Shown here one piece after another: positions 8,446 to 16,153 of a stretch of 64,000 nt of DNA. Source of the stretch: Croceicoccus sediminis (GTDB lineage Bacteria > Pseudomonadota > Alphaproteobacteria > Sphingomonadales > Sphingomonadaceae); assembly GCF_007570835.1 (NCBI RefSeq), contig NZ_SUNC01000001.1, positions 1,240,001 to 1,304,000 of the forward strand, read 5' to 3'. The position numbers were made by a program, and so were the translations under genes. The number at the start of each line of letters is the position of its first letter. Position 1 is the stretch's first letter. Under the pieces are notes generated by a model. That model was given only the letters and a program-made list of their open reading frames with translations, searched no databases and had not been told where the DNA came from.

Positions 8446-9789
8446 ATGGGTAAAGCGGAAGAAAACGGTGACCGCGTCGGTAGGATAATGCTGTTCGCGG
8501 CAGGGTTCACGCTGGCTGGTCTTGCCGGTGCGCTCGGCATGTCGCCTTTCAACGAACTAGCAAGCGGCGCGCGCGCCACGGTCGGTCTGATAACGGAGGT
8601 ATCCTCGGACCGCCCGGCGATGCTGATGCCTACCGCTTACCCCGGCGAACAGCTCGTCACGATCGACAAAGAAGCGATTCAGCCAGGACTGACCTTGATC
8701 CAAGGGATCATGCCGGGAGGCAATCAGGTTCGTCTGATCTCTGCGGACGGGCGCGAACTGCACCGCTGGCGAGCGGATTTTTTCAAGATATGGCCTGACG
8801 CGGCCAAGGTGTTTGGTCGCGACCCTATACCGGCCACCGAAAATCACTATTTCATTCAGGGCATGCACCCCTTCGCTGACGGCTCGCTGCTCGTCAGCTT
8901 CGGACAGTTGGGTACGGCCAAGCTGGACCGATGTTCCAACCTCGTGTGGCGCACCGACCGGCAAACACACCATTCGATCACGGCCACGAAAGATGGCAAG
9001 GTCTGGATACCCGGCGCAATCTCCGTTTTCGATACGTCCGAAGACCTTTTTCCTGCCGGACTAAACGCGGAAAAACTACACGCCATGGCGGGCGACAATC
9101 TGTCCAAGGCGTTCAACAACTCGGTGCTTTTGGTAAACGCGAACGGCAATGTGGAGCGCGAGCTTTCCGTCCTACGCGCCGTTAAGGAAGCAGGTCTTGA
9201 GAACGCGCTTTACACCTCGCTGCAGGAAGTGCCGCAGGATCCGATACACCTCAACGACATCGAGATCGTGACGGAGCCGCTGGCGGCGAAGATCGGCGGC
9301 GTGGAAGAAGGCGACCTCCTGCTGTCTATTCGCGAAATGAACATGCTCGCCATCATCGATGACGAAACCGGTGTGTTGAAATGGGAAAAGCAGGGTCCGT
9401 GGTTGCGTCAACACGATGTCGACATCACGCCGGACGGCAAGATCGAGATTTTCAATAACCGGTCCAAGACCATTGGTGATTGGGTCAAGGGAAGCCAGAT
9501 ACTGTCATTCGATCCCGCGACCGAGCAGGTACGCGTGCTATACCCGGTCGGCAGTCAGGACAATTTCTACTCACACATCATGGGCGCGCACCAGGCGCTG
9601 CCCAATGGCAATCGCATGATCGTCGAATCGACCGCAGGCCGCGTCTTCGAAGTGACGCCCGCGGGCGAGATCGTGTGGGATTACCGCCTGCCCTACGACG
9701 ATGAGGCAGCATCGCTCTTTTCATATGCAATTCGCGTTCCGGAAGATTTCTACAAAGGGGAAGACTTGTCATGTCCTTCACGAACCTGA
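8446..9789 (+). CDS. Arylsulfotransferase (ASST)-family membrane-anchored protein
   Basis: A 447-residue protein with an N-terminal hydrophobic segment (about residues 13-33), probably a signal anchor, followed by a beta-propeller-like domain. The domain resembles PAPS-independent arylsulfotransferases (ASST/Arylsulfotran_2). Visible signature stretches are HHSITATKDGKVW, IHLNDIEIV, GDLLLSIREMN, KWEKQGPW followed by RQHDVDITPDG, and GAHQALPNGN. The His residues in these stretches are candidates for catalysis by analogy with E. coli AssT. Whether this homologue transfers sulfate or only shares the fold is not known. It heads a four-gene overlapping cassette ending in a PAPS-type sulfotransferase. 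Its last codons overlap the next start by 19 bases. Confidence 0.75.
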   Translation: MGKAEENGDRVGRIMLFAAGFTLAGLAGALGMSPFNELASGARATVGLITEVSSDRPAMLMPTAYPGEQLVTIDKEAIQPGLTLIQGIMPGGNQVRLISADGRELHRWRADFFKIWPDAAKVFGRDPIPATENHYFIQGMHPFADGSLLVSFGQLGTAKLDRCSNLVWRTDRQTHHSITATKDGKVWIPGAISVFDTSEDLFPAGLNAEKLHAMAGDNLSKAFNNSVLLVNANGNVERELSVLRAVKEAGLENALYTSLQEVPQDPIHLNDIEIVTEPLAAKIGGVEEGDLLLSIREMNMLAIIDDETGVLKWEKQGPWLRQHDVDITPDGKIEIFNNRSKTIGDWVKGSQILSFDPATEQVRVLYPVGSQDNFYSHIMGAHQALPNGNRMIVESTAGRVFEVTPAGEIVWDYRLPYDDEAASLFSYAIRVPEDFYKGEDLSCPSRT

Positions 9790-10010
9790 AGACCGCCGCG
9801 CTGGCGGCCATCACGCTGGCGCTGTTCGCCGGTGCCAGCCCGGCCCACGCCTACATGGGCGCGGGCGCAGGGCTTAGCGCAATCGGATCGGTGCTGAGCT
9901 TCATCGGCGTCGTCCTGCTGATGATCGTCGGCTTCGTCTGGTATCCGGTAAAGCGCCTGCTTCGCCGCAAGCGCGCCAATGCCGCGATGGAAGACACCGG
10001 AGCCGAGTGA
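9771..10010 (+). CDS. Small exported/membrane protein in sulfotransferase cassette
   Basis: A 79-residue protein with a signal peptide ending in SPAHA, then a Gly-rich stretch YMGAGAGLSAIGSVLSFIG, a transmembrane helix continuing to about residue 60, and a basic tail (KRLLRRKRANAA). The mature protein would be a single-span inner-membrane peptide. No enzymatic motif is visible. Its start lies inside the end of the ASST-like gene and its stop overlaps the next start, so it is translated as part of the cassette. A scaffold or partner role for the ASST-like protein is inference only. Confidence 0.75.
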   Translation: MSFTNLKTAALAAITLALFAGASPAHAYMGAGAGLSAIGSVLSFIGVVLLMIVGFVWYPVKRLLRRKRANAAMEDTGAE

Positions 10011-10393
10011 TGCTGGCTGCCTACCTTGCCACTTGCGTCCTGTTTGCAGGCGCCTTCGCCCTGCTGGGGGTCGTCGGGCGCACGATGACGATGTTCGCCG
10101 CGATGCGGGGATCGTTCGCGGTCATGCGCGACCCGGCGATGGACGATCTGGCCAAGGAAAAGGCGATCCAGAAAGGTTCGGTCGAACTGCTCGGCCACCT
10201 CGTCGCGGTAGTCGCGATGCTGGCGCTGGCATTCGGGGTGGCCGCGGTCCCGGCGTTGATCGGCAGTTGGGCGGGACTGTTCACGTTTGACGAATTCGTG
10301 GCTTTCACGCTGCGGCCCGATGTCCTGATCGCAACGATCGCGGTGTTCACAGGCCTTGCCTTCGTCGTGCGCAAACGACGGATGCAGGCCTGA
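10010..10393 (+). CDS. Small integral membrane protein in sulfotransferase cassette
   Basis: A 127-residue protein with three hydrophobic segments (about residues 3-22, 60-85 and 102-118) and a charged loop AMDDLAKEKAIQKGSVELLG between the first two. No family is recognised. The ATG at 10010 overlaps the previous stop by one base (TGATG); a GTG one codon earlier is an alternative. Its stop overlaps the start of the sulfotransferase. The tight coupling implies that it works with its neighbours, possibly as a membrane partner for sulfation of an envelope glycan. Confidence 0.75.
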   Translation: MLAAYLATCVLFAGAFALLGVVGRTMTMFAAMRGSFAVMRDPAMDDLAKEKAIQKGSVELLGHLVAVVAMLALAFGVAAVPALIGSWAGLFTFDEFVAFTLRPDVLIATIAVFTGLAFVVRKRRMQA

Positions 10394-11442
10394 TGGCGGT
10401 AGAAGACTACAACTGGGCGGACCGGCTGGTCCACAGGCTCGCGTTCGGAAGCAAGGTGCCGCAGGACGTCCTGTGCGACCTCGAGGCGCAGTTCTATGCG
10501 CAGCAGATCGCGCAGCAAAAGGCGATGGCGCCGATCTTCATCACCTCGTTGCCGCGTGCGGGCACCACGGTCCTGCTGGAAGTGCTGGCCCGCCATCCGG
10601 CACTCGTCGCGCACAGCTATCGCGACATGCCCTTCGTGCTGTCGCCGATCATCTGGCGCCGCGTGTCGAGCCGCTTTCACGTTGCGCAAGACGCGGCAGA
10701 ACGCAGCCACGGCGACGGGCTGATGATCAACGTCGACAGCCCCGAAGCTTTCGAGGAAGTGCTTTGGCTGCGCGAGTTTGCCGGACACTACGCCGCGAAA
10801 GGCATCAAGACGTGGGACCGCCTTCCGGACGCGTTCGTCAAGACCTTCCGCGATCACATGAAGGCGCTCATCGCCTCACGCGGGGTGGAGCATGGCGGGC
10901 GTTATCTGTCGAAGAACAACGCCAATATCGCGCGGTACGGCGCGCTGGCCCGCGCCATGCCCGATGCAAAGTTCCTGCTGCCGCTGCGCCACCCGCTGGA
11001 CCAGGCCGCGTCGCTTTTGCAGCAGCACGTGCGGGCGATGGCAGAACATGACGCGACGCCCTTTGCCCGTGCCTATACCCGCGATGTCGGCCACTTCGAA
11101 TTCGGTCGCAATCACCGCCCGATCCTGTTCGGCGAATTCGCGACCGACGGGCTGGACGCGCTGCACATCGACTATTGGCTCGCCTATTGGACTGCGGCCC
11201 ATCGCCAGTTCGAAAGCGACATGCGCGCCATCGTGCTGGACATGGAAGCGCTGACGAGCGGGGTCACGAAGGTCGAAACGGTCTTCGAAAAGCTCGATCT
11301 TGCCCCATCGCCAGAAGCGCAGGCCCATGCCGGCGGCTTGCTGCGCCCCCTGCCCCACCGGCGTGAGGACAGCGGCTGTGACGCGAACCTGCTGAACGCC
11401 GCCACCGCCCTTTACGAAACGATCCGCAGCCGGGCGATCTGA
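10393..11442 (+). CDS. PAPS-dependent sulfotransferase family protein
   Basis: A 349-residue cytosolic sulfotransferase. The 5'-phosphosulfate-binding loop is [20 protein letters not shown] (PRAGTT at residues 54-59). A second conserved element, [14 protein letters not shown] (about 199-212), fits the 3'-phosphate-binding region, and YLSKNNAN (171-178) precedes it. The acceptor is unknown; cell-surface carbohydrate or lipid is the usual type for this bacterial group. It is the last gene of the cassette, overlapping its predecessor at ATGA/TGATG-type junctions. No strong plus-strand terminator follows; the hairpin before nusG mainly serves the opposite strand. Confidence 0.85.
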   Translation: MAVEDYNWADRLVHRLAFGSKVPQDVLCDLEAQFYAQQIAQQKAMAPIFITSLPRAGTTVLLEVLARHPALVAHSYRDMPFVLSPIIWRRVSSRFHVAQDAAERSHGDGLMINVDSPEAFEEVLWLREFAGHYAAKGIKTWDRLPDAFVKTFRDHMKALIASRGVEHGGRYLSKNNANIARYGALARAMPDAKFLLPLRHPLDQAASLLQQHVRAMAEHDATPFARAYTRDVGHFEFGRNHRPILFGEFATDGLDALHIDYWLAYWTAAHRQFESDMRAIVLDMEALTSGVTKVETVFEKLDLAPSPEAQAHAGGLLRPLPHRREDSGCDANLLNAATALYETIRSRAI

Positions 11443-11450
11443 TCCACAAA

Positions 11451-11476
11451 CGAAAAGGGGCGGCCGAAGCCGCCCC
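11451..11476 (-). terminator. Rho-independent terminator after nusG
   Basis: On the minus strand GGGGCGGC-TTCG-GCCGCCCC forms an eight-pair stem with a stable UUCG tetraloop, followed by TTTTCGTTT. It sits just downstream of the nusG stop. This cleanly ends the secE-nusG transcript before rplK, which supports the view that the two halves of the old cluster are now separate units. Confidence 0.85.
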
Positions 11477-11502
11477 TGTCGTTCCTGCGTTGCCGCGAGG
11501 CC

Positions 11503-12039
11503 TTATTTCGAGAGTTCGACCTGCTCGAAGTCGAGTTCGACCGGCGTTGCGCGGCCGAAGATCGAGACGCTGACCTTGACCTTGCTCTTGTCGAAGTCGA
11601 GCTCTTCCACCACGCCGTTGAAGCTGGCGAAGGGGCCGTCGAGAACCTTGACCGAATCGCCGATTTCGTAATCGACGCTGATCTCGCGCTTGGGCTGCGA
11701 AGCCATTTCCTCGCGCTGGCCAAAATAGCGGGCGGCCTCGCGCTCGGAGATCGCCTGCGGCTTGTTGTTGTTGCCGAGGAAGCCGGTGACCTTCGGCGTG
11801 TTCTTCACGAGGTGATAGATGTCGTCGTTCATCGCCAGCTTGGCGAGGACGTAGCCGGGCATCGTCTTGCGCTCGGTCTGGACCTTCTTGCCGCGCTTGA
11901 CCTCGGTGACGGTTTCGGACGGAACCTCAACCGCTTCGACGAGCGCTTCGAGACCGGTGCGCTCCGCTTCGGCGAGGATTGCTTCCTTCACCTTGTTTTC
12001 AAAGCCGGAGTAGGCGTGGATGATGTACCAGCGAGCCAT
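11503..12039 (-). CDS. nusG: Transcription termination/antitermination protein NusG
   Basis: RNA polymerase elongation factor that bridges polymerase to Rho or to ribosomal S10. The 178 residues contain the NGN domain ([20 protein letters not shown], then [12 protein letters not shown]) and a C-terminal KOW domain ([21 protein letters not shown]). Both are intact. It follows secE by 25 bases on the same strand, and a strong terminator follows it. The usual downstream rplK is displaced by the sulfotransferase cassette. Confidence 0.98.
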   Translation of the reverse strand: MARWYIIHAYSGFENKVKEAILAEAERTGLEALVEAVEVPSETVTEVKRGKKVQTERKTMPGYVLAKLAMNDDIYHLVKNTPKVTGFLGNNNKPQAISEREAARYFGQREEMASQPKREISVDYEIGDSVKVLDGPFASFNGVVEELDFDKSKVKVSVSIFGRATPVELDFEQVELSK

Positions 12040-12064
12040 GTTCTTTTCCTGAATGTGTCTTCGA

Positions 12065-12259
12065 TCAGACCAGCGACAGCAGCCACTGCATGACCGCGCC
12101 GAACAGCGAATCGACGCCGAGGAAGAAGACCGACAGGATGACCATCATGATGCCGACGAAGATCGCCGTGCTGGTCGTTTCCTTGCGGGTCGGCCAGACG
12201 ACCTTGGAGCCTTCTGCTCGGACCTGGCGGAAAAATTCGCCGGGGCTGGTCTTGGCCAT
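12065..12259 (-). CDS. secE: Preprotein translocase subunit SecE
   Basis: Small essential subunit that clamps SecY in the Sec translocon. The 64-residue single-span form is typical for alphaproteobacteria. MAKTSPGEFFRQVRAEGSKVVWPTR carries the amphipathic helix with the invariant V-x-W-P motif, followed by one transmembrane helix (about residues 32-58). The open frame extends 40 codons upstream without family similarity. The start at MAKTS is preceded by AAGGAAGAGACACG. Confidence 0.95.
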   Translation of the reverse strand: MAKTSPGEFFRQVRAEGSKVVWPTRKETTSTAIFVGIMMVILSVFFLGVDSLFGAVMQWLLSLV

Positions 12260-12348
12260 CGTGTCTCTTCCTTGACTTGTCGTTCGAACGGACTGTGTTT
12301 CGGCATCGGTCCATCGCCGCTCCGAGCGAGGCTGGAGACGGCGTTTAA

Positions 12349-12374
12349 AGTTCCGATGTCGGAATTGCGGAACT
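12349..12374. repeat. Nested inverted repeat upstream of secE
   Basis: AGTTCCG and CGGAACT form perfect 7-base outer arms. Inside, TTCCG-ATGT-CGGAA forms a second palindrome sharing the left arm. It lies just downstream of the proposed secE promoter and upstream of the symporter, so it could be an operator or an RNA hairpin in the leader. Confidence 0.5.
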
Positions 12375-12375
12375 G

Positions 12376-12404
12376 CCAATAGTATCGCACGCGCCTCGGT
12401 GCAA
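12376..12404 (-). promoter_or_regulatory. Candidate sigma-70 promoter for secE-nusG
   Basis: On the minus strand TTGCAC is followed after 17 bases by TATTGG, a reasonable housekeeping-type promoter about 115 bases upstream of the secE start. It is assigned by pattern only. Confidence 0.4.
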
Positions 12405-12561
12405 GGGGGGAGACGCCTTTGCAGACCGCTTCACCGCGATTGATCGGCCCGTCATACCCCAATGGACGGTGCAAAGCGCGCGATTGGCGCTTTCCAAGCG
12501 TGCGGAGGACCGATAGCAATTGTAACCATTCTGCAATCGGGATCACGGACGGGACAACTGC

Positions 12562-14094
12562 ATGACAGTAGAAGCTCAGGCCGGGGCGGGCCTTATCGAC
12601 CACGTCACCAACGTATCCGACTTCATCTGGGGCGGCACGTGGAACGGGGAACCTGTCCTTGCCATTGCCGGGCAACCGGTCCCGCCGATGACGATCGTGC
12701 TGCTGGGCGTGGGCCTGTGGCTCATGTTCGGGTTGAAGTTCTATCCCTTGCGCAACCTCGGTTCTGCCTTTGCCGGTCTGTTCAAGGGCCGCAAGGGCCA
12801 GGGCGCGGGCGAAATCAGCCCCTTTGCCGCGCTGTCGACCGCGCTTTCGGGACAAGTGGGCACCGGTAACCTTGCCGGCGTCGCCACGGCCATCGCGCTG
12901 GGCGGGCCGGGCGCGATCTTCTGGATGTGGATCACCGCCCTCATCGGCATGGCCCTGGCCTTTGCCGAAGGTTCGCTGGCCATCCGCTATCGCGAAAAGA
13001 CCAGCGACGGTACGTATCGCGGCGGCCCGATGAGCTACATCATGATCGGGCTTGGTCCCAAGTGGACGTGGCTGGCCATCGTGTTCTGTATCGGCACGCT
13101 GTTCTCCGGCCTTGTCACGGGCAACTCGATTCAGGCGAACGCGGTGGCCGACGGCCTCAACGAACTCTTCGGGATCGAGGAATGGCTGGGCGGCCTGATC
13201 ACCGCGATTGCCGTGTTCATCGTCATCATCGGCGGCATCAAGTCGATCGGCAACGTCGCCGAAAAGGTCGTGCCCTTCATGGCCTTTGCCTATGTCGCCA
13301 TGGCGATCGTTGCCATCCTGCTGAACCTGCAGGACATCCCCGAAACCTTCAGCCGGATCTTCGCCGGCGCCTTCAACACCCAGGCGGCCAGCGGCGGTTT
13401 CGTCGGCGCGGCTATCGCGCTTGCCATCCGGGCCGGTGTCGCCCGCGGCCTGTTCTCTAACGAGGCGGGCCAGGGTTCGACCCCGATCGCCCACGCCGTC
13501 GCACAGACGAACGATCCGGAACTGCAGGGCCGCATGGCAATGCTGGGCACGTTCATCGACACGATCGTGATCTGCACGATGACCGCGCTGGTGATCCTGA
13601 CCGTCGAAGGCCCGTTCAATCACGCGGGCGAAGCGGTGAAGCACGCGTGGCAGTCCGACCTTCAGGGCTTTGCCGTCACCTCGGGCGCCTTTGCGGCGGC
13701 GTTCCCGTTTGCCATCGGGTCGATCCCGATCGGCACGCTGGTCGCCTCGCTCGCGCTCATCCTGTTCGTGTTCACCACGCTGCTGACGTGGAGCTACTAC
13801 GGCGAACGCGCGATCACCTTCATCTATGACCGCGTGCCCGGATCCACCCGCAAGGGTGAGAAGATTCTCCACATGGGCTGGCGGGTGCTGTGGTGCGTGG
13901 TGATCTTCATCGGCTCTTCGCAGGACCTGACGCTGGTCTGGCGCCTTGGTGATATCTCTAACGCGGCGATGGCACTGCCCAACCTGCTCGCGCTCGCGCT
14001 GCTGTCAGGCGTGGTGTTCAAGCTGGCCAAGGGACAGCGCAAGGCAGGGCCCGACCACACCCGCGCAACGCCGGAAGAGCCGGAGGAATACTGA
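12562..14094 (+). CDS. AGCS-family sodium:alanine/glycine symporter
   Basis: A 510-residue inner-membrane transporter with about eleven helices. Family signatures are FAALSTALSGQVGTGNLAGVATA, GGPGAIFWMWITALIGM and the NEAGQGSTPIAHA stretch, all typical for alanine or glycine:cation symporters. It should import a small neutral amino acid with Na+. The N-terminal ~40 residues include an extra segment before the first helix. It lies on the plus strand between tRNA-Trp and secE, which are neighbours on the minus strand in many relatives. A strong terminator follows. Confidence 0.92.
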   Translation: MTVEAQAGAGLIDHVTNVSDFIWGGTWNGEPVLAIAGQPVPPMTIVLLGVGLWLMFGLKFYPLRNLGSAFAGLFKGRKGQGAGEISPFAALSTALSGQVGTGNLAGVATAIALGGPGAIFWMWITALIGMALAFAEGSLAIRYREKTSDGTYRGGPMSYIMIGLGPKWTWLAIVFCIGTLFSGLVTGNSIQANAVADGLNELFGIEEWLGGLITAIAVFIVIIGGIKSIGNVAEKVVPFMAFAYVAMAIVAILLNLQDIPETFSRIFAGAFNTQAASGGFVGAAIALAIRAGVARGLFSNEAGQGSTPIAHAVAQTNDPELQGRMAMLGTFIDTIVICTMTALVILTVEGPFNHAGEAVKHAWQSDLQGFAVTSGAFAAAFPFAIGSIPIGTLVASLALILFVFTTLLTWSYYGERAITFIYDRVPGSTRKGEKILHMGWRVLWCVVIFIGSSQDLTLVWRLGDISNAAMALPNLLALALLSGVVFKLAKGQRKAGPDHTRATPEEPEEY

Positions 14095-14122
14095 CGCTTA
14101 CGGCCACGGCCTAGCATGACGA

Positions 14123-14155
14123 AGGGCGGCGCGATTCGGTTCGCGCCGCCCTTTT
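14123..14155 (+). terminator. Rho-independent terminator after AGCS symporter
   Basis: GGGCGGCGCGA pairs with TCGCGCCGCCC around a six-base loop and is followed by TTTTCGTTT. It lies about 30 bases behind the symporter stop. Confidence 0.88.
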
Positions 14156-14216
14156 CGTTTGAGCGCGCGACGGGCCGAAGACTGGCACGGATGAACCGCT
14201 AACTCAGGTCCCTGAA

Positions 14217-14248
14217 AGAAGGGCGGGGACAGGCTTGCGCGCCCTTCT
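14217..14248 (-). terminator. Hairpin downstream of tRNA-Trp, possible weak terminator
   Basis: AGAAGGGCG and CGCCCTTCT are perfect 9-base inverted arms 14 bases apart, about 43 bases behind the tRNA 3' end. On the minus strand only a short T-rich stretch follows, so efficiency is uncertain. It would make the tRNA monocistronic. Confidence 0.45.
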
Positions 14249-14290
14249 GCGCATCGGCAGGGGCGTTGTCGCATCAATCTGAAAGGAAAG

Positions 14291-14366
14291 TGGCAGGAGT
14301 GGCAGGATTCGAACCCGCGGCCCTCGGTTTTGGAGACCGATGCTCTACCAACTGAGCTACACTCCT
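14291..14366 (-). tRNA. tRNA-Trp (anticodon CCA)
   Basis: A complete 76-base cloverleaf on the minus strand. The acceptor stem AGGAGTG pairs with CACTCCT. The D-loop contains AGTTGGTA, the anticodon loop is CTCCAAA (anticodon CCA) and the T-loop is TTCGAAT. Discriminator G and the 3' CCA are encoded. In many alphaproteobacteria this tRNA sits directly upstream of secE; here a symporter gene on the other strand separates them. Confidence 0.97.
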
Positions 14367-14476
14367 GCGGGTGGAGCGGCCTCTATCGCCCTTCGCAGCG
14401 GCTGACAAGCGCCTCTTGCAAGGAAATTGGTCGCCCGGCGTGACAAGCCCCCGAACGCGCGCCATGATGCCGCCCG

Positions 14477-15202
14477 ATGTCGACCGGCGCTCCTCCCGAC
14501 AAGTCCCATGCGGTGATCGCGCCAGACCTGCTTCTGCTCGCCTATCGCAGCGGCATCTTCCCGATGGCCGAAAGCCGCGACGATCCGGAAATCATGTGGA
14601 TCGAACCGCGCGAACGCGCGATCATCCCGCTAGGCGGCCTGCAAGTGTCGCGGTCGCTGGCCAAAGAGCTGAAGCGCGGCCGCTTCACCGTCACCTGCAA
14701 CCGCGCCTTCGGGCAAGTCATGGCCGAATGTGCGGCCCCCCGCCCGGACGAGGACGGGGAGGAAGGCGAAAGCTGGATCAGCGACCGGATCGTGGCCAGC
14801 TATACCCTGCTGCACCGGCTGGGCCATGCCCATTCGGTCGAAGTGTGGGACGGCGAACGGCTGGTCGGTGGGCTTTACGGCGTCGCGTTCCAACGCGTGT
14901 TCTGCGGCGAATCGATGTTCAGCCGCGTGTCCAACGCATCGAAGATCGCGCTGTGCTGGCTGGTCGCTGCGATGAAGGAGGCGCGGATGGAACTGCTCGA
15001 CTGTCAGTTCATGACCGCGCACCTTGCCTCCATGGGCGCGTTGGCCATGCCGCAGTCGGCCTATCTGGAAAAGGTGGAGCAGGCCTGCCGCCCCGCAGAT
15101 TTCGCGCCTTACGTTCCGCTGCCCGAAGCGTTCGAGGCGCTGGCCGCGGCCTCTTCCTCGCCGGGGAAGGTCATTGCGCAGTCCTTGATCCACACGTCGT
15201 AG
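14477..15202 (+). CDS. aat: Leucyl/phenylalanyl-tRNA--protein transferase
   Basis: N-end rule enzyme that adds Leu or Phe from aminoacyl-tRNA to proteins with N-terminal Arg or Lys, marking them for ClpAP. The 241 residues show the family hallmarks: LLAYRSGIFPMAE, IMWIEPRERAIIPL, GLYGVAFQRVFCGESMFSR and the DCQFMTAHLASMGA stretch. The C-terminus ends IAQSLIHTS, like other sphingomonad versions. Its last 94 bases overlap the end of the convergent DUF2155 gene in the opposite strand. Confidence 0.95.
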   Translation: MSTGAPPDKSHAVIAPDLLLLAYRSGIFPMAESRDDPEIMWIEPRERAIIPLGGLQVSRSLAKELKRGRFTVTCNRAFGQVMAECAAPRPDEDGEEGESWISDRIVASYTLLHRLGHAHSVEVWDGERLVGGLYGVAFQRVFCGESMFSRVSNASKIALCWLVAAMKEARMELLDCQFMTAHLASMGALAMPQSAYLEKVEQACRPADFAPYVPLPEAFEALAAASSSPGKVIAQSLIHTS

Positions 15203-15699
15203 ATCGGATGCTCCATCACGTTGAGTGACGGGCTGTTGAGGAACAACCAGCCCGAAAATACGCGTTTCCAGTCCGGATTGTCGTCCTGGCGATCGTCGGT
15301 GGTGAAGACCTGCACGAAAGCGCCTTCTTCCGGCTCGTTGTCCCAAGGCGGGCGGCGTTCGCAGGTCTTCAGGCGAATCAGCACATCGTCGACGCGCCGT
15401 TCCTCACCCGGTTTCAGGACGATGTCCTGCGTCAGGTTGTTACGCTTGTTGAGCAGGCCCAGCGTCGCGACACGTTCTTCCATCGGCGTGCCTTCGGGCA
15501 AAGTGCCGTCGGGTGCCTGTTCCTCGGTCGCGGAATGAGTTTCGTTGGCCGCGGGCGTCGCGATCGGTTCTTCCGTCTGGACCGCGGGGGTGCCGCCCTC
15601 TTCGGACGGTTCGTCGCCGCAGGCGGTCAGCATCAGCGCCGCGCCCAGCGCGAGGGTCGCGGCCTGCAGGGCGCGTCGGCTCACTGGTCGGGCGACCAC
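15109..15699 (-). CDS. DUF2155-domain lipoprotein
   Basis: A 196-residue envelope protein with lipobox LTAC (Cys27), an acidic low-complexity linker (about 28-75), and a C-terminal DUF2155 domain. Domain signatures are LLNKRNNLTQDIVLKPGE, LKTCERRPPWDNEPEEGAFVQV and GWLFLNSPSLNVMEHPIYDVWI. The conserved Cys pair (in KTCERRP and KDCAM) may form a disulfide. The function is unknown. The N-terminus overlaps the end of the NDUFA12 gene by 19 bases and the C-terminal tail overlaps aat by 94 bases. Confidence 0.88.
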   Translation of the reverse strand: MVARPVSRRALQAATLALGAALMLTACGDEPSEEGGTPAVQTEEPIATPAANETHSATEEQAPDGTLPEGTPMEERVATLGLLNKRNNLTQDIVLKPGEERRVDDVLIRLKTCERRPPWDNEPEEGAFVQVFTTDDRQDDNPDWKRVFSGWLFLNSPSLNVMEHPIYDVWIKDCAMTFPGEEEAAASASNASGSGT

Positions 15700-16079
15700 G
15701 CTTCGTAATCGCCGGTCGCACGCGCACGCACGCCGCCTTTTTCAAGCGCGCCCGCAGGGCGATAGGCGCCCGCGGTGCCGGTGGCGTTGGGGGTATAATC
15801 AACCTCGAAAATGCGCGGCGGGGGCAAGTGCGATTCGGGAACCGAATCGAAGGACCCGTGCAGCCATCCGTGCCATTCGGCCGGAACGCGGCTGGCGTCG
15901 TTGGCGCCGTCGTAGATCACCCAGCGGCGTTCGCGCCCTTGCGCATTCAGCTTCTTCGCGCGGTAATACTTGTTCCCCTGCGCGTCAGTGCCCACGTGCT
16001 CGCCATGGCGGCTCGTGTTCATCATGGTCGTAATGGTGGCACCGTTCCACCAGGTGAAGATCTTGCCGAGGATGCTCAT
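15681..16079 (-). CDS. NDUFA12-family NADH:ubiquinone oxidoreductase accessory protein
   Basis: A 132-residue protein of the NDUFA12 (B17.2) family, a supernumerary complex I subunit shared by alphaproteobacteria and mitochondria. Visible family stretches are GKIFTWWNGATI, GNKYYRAK, ERRWVIYDG, SRVPAEWHGWLHG and the proline-rich PPPRIFEVDYTPNATGT. It should dock on the peripheral arm of complex I. The start MSILGK is chosen within a longer open frame whose upstream part shadows other genes. It precedes DUF2155 with overlap and follows the DUF192 gene by 74 bases. Confidence 0.9.
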   Translation of the reverse strand: MSILGKIFTWWNGATITTMMNTSRHGEHVGTDAQGNKYYRAKKLNAQGRERRWVIYDGANDASRVPAEWHGWLHGSFDSVPESHLPPPRIFEVDYTPNATGTAGAYRPAGALEKGGVRARATGDYEAWSPDQ

Positions 16080-16153
16080 GATGCAGGAGCGATTAGCCGC
16101 AAGCGCGCGGGCGCGCAACTGCAAGACGCAACCCCACGCGGCAATCCGCGCCC

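Larger units (their letters stand above)
12260..12561. other. Intergenic region between secE and AGCS symporter genes
   Basis: About 300 bases with no gene. It holds the divergent control regions for secE-nusG (minus) and the symporter (plus). A nested inverted repeat at 12349-12374 and a promoter-like minus-strand element at 12376-12404 are listed separately. I see no convincing riboswitch. Confidence 0.6.

Noticed and set aside
12145-13872. Long minus-strand open frame of 575 codons
   Set aside because: It is the antisense shadow of the AGCS symporter and of secE. Its translation is rich in His, Arg and Asp without domain character, a high-GC artefact.
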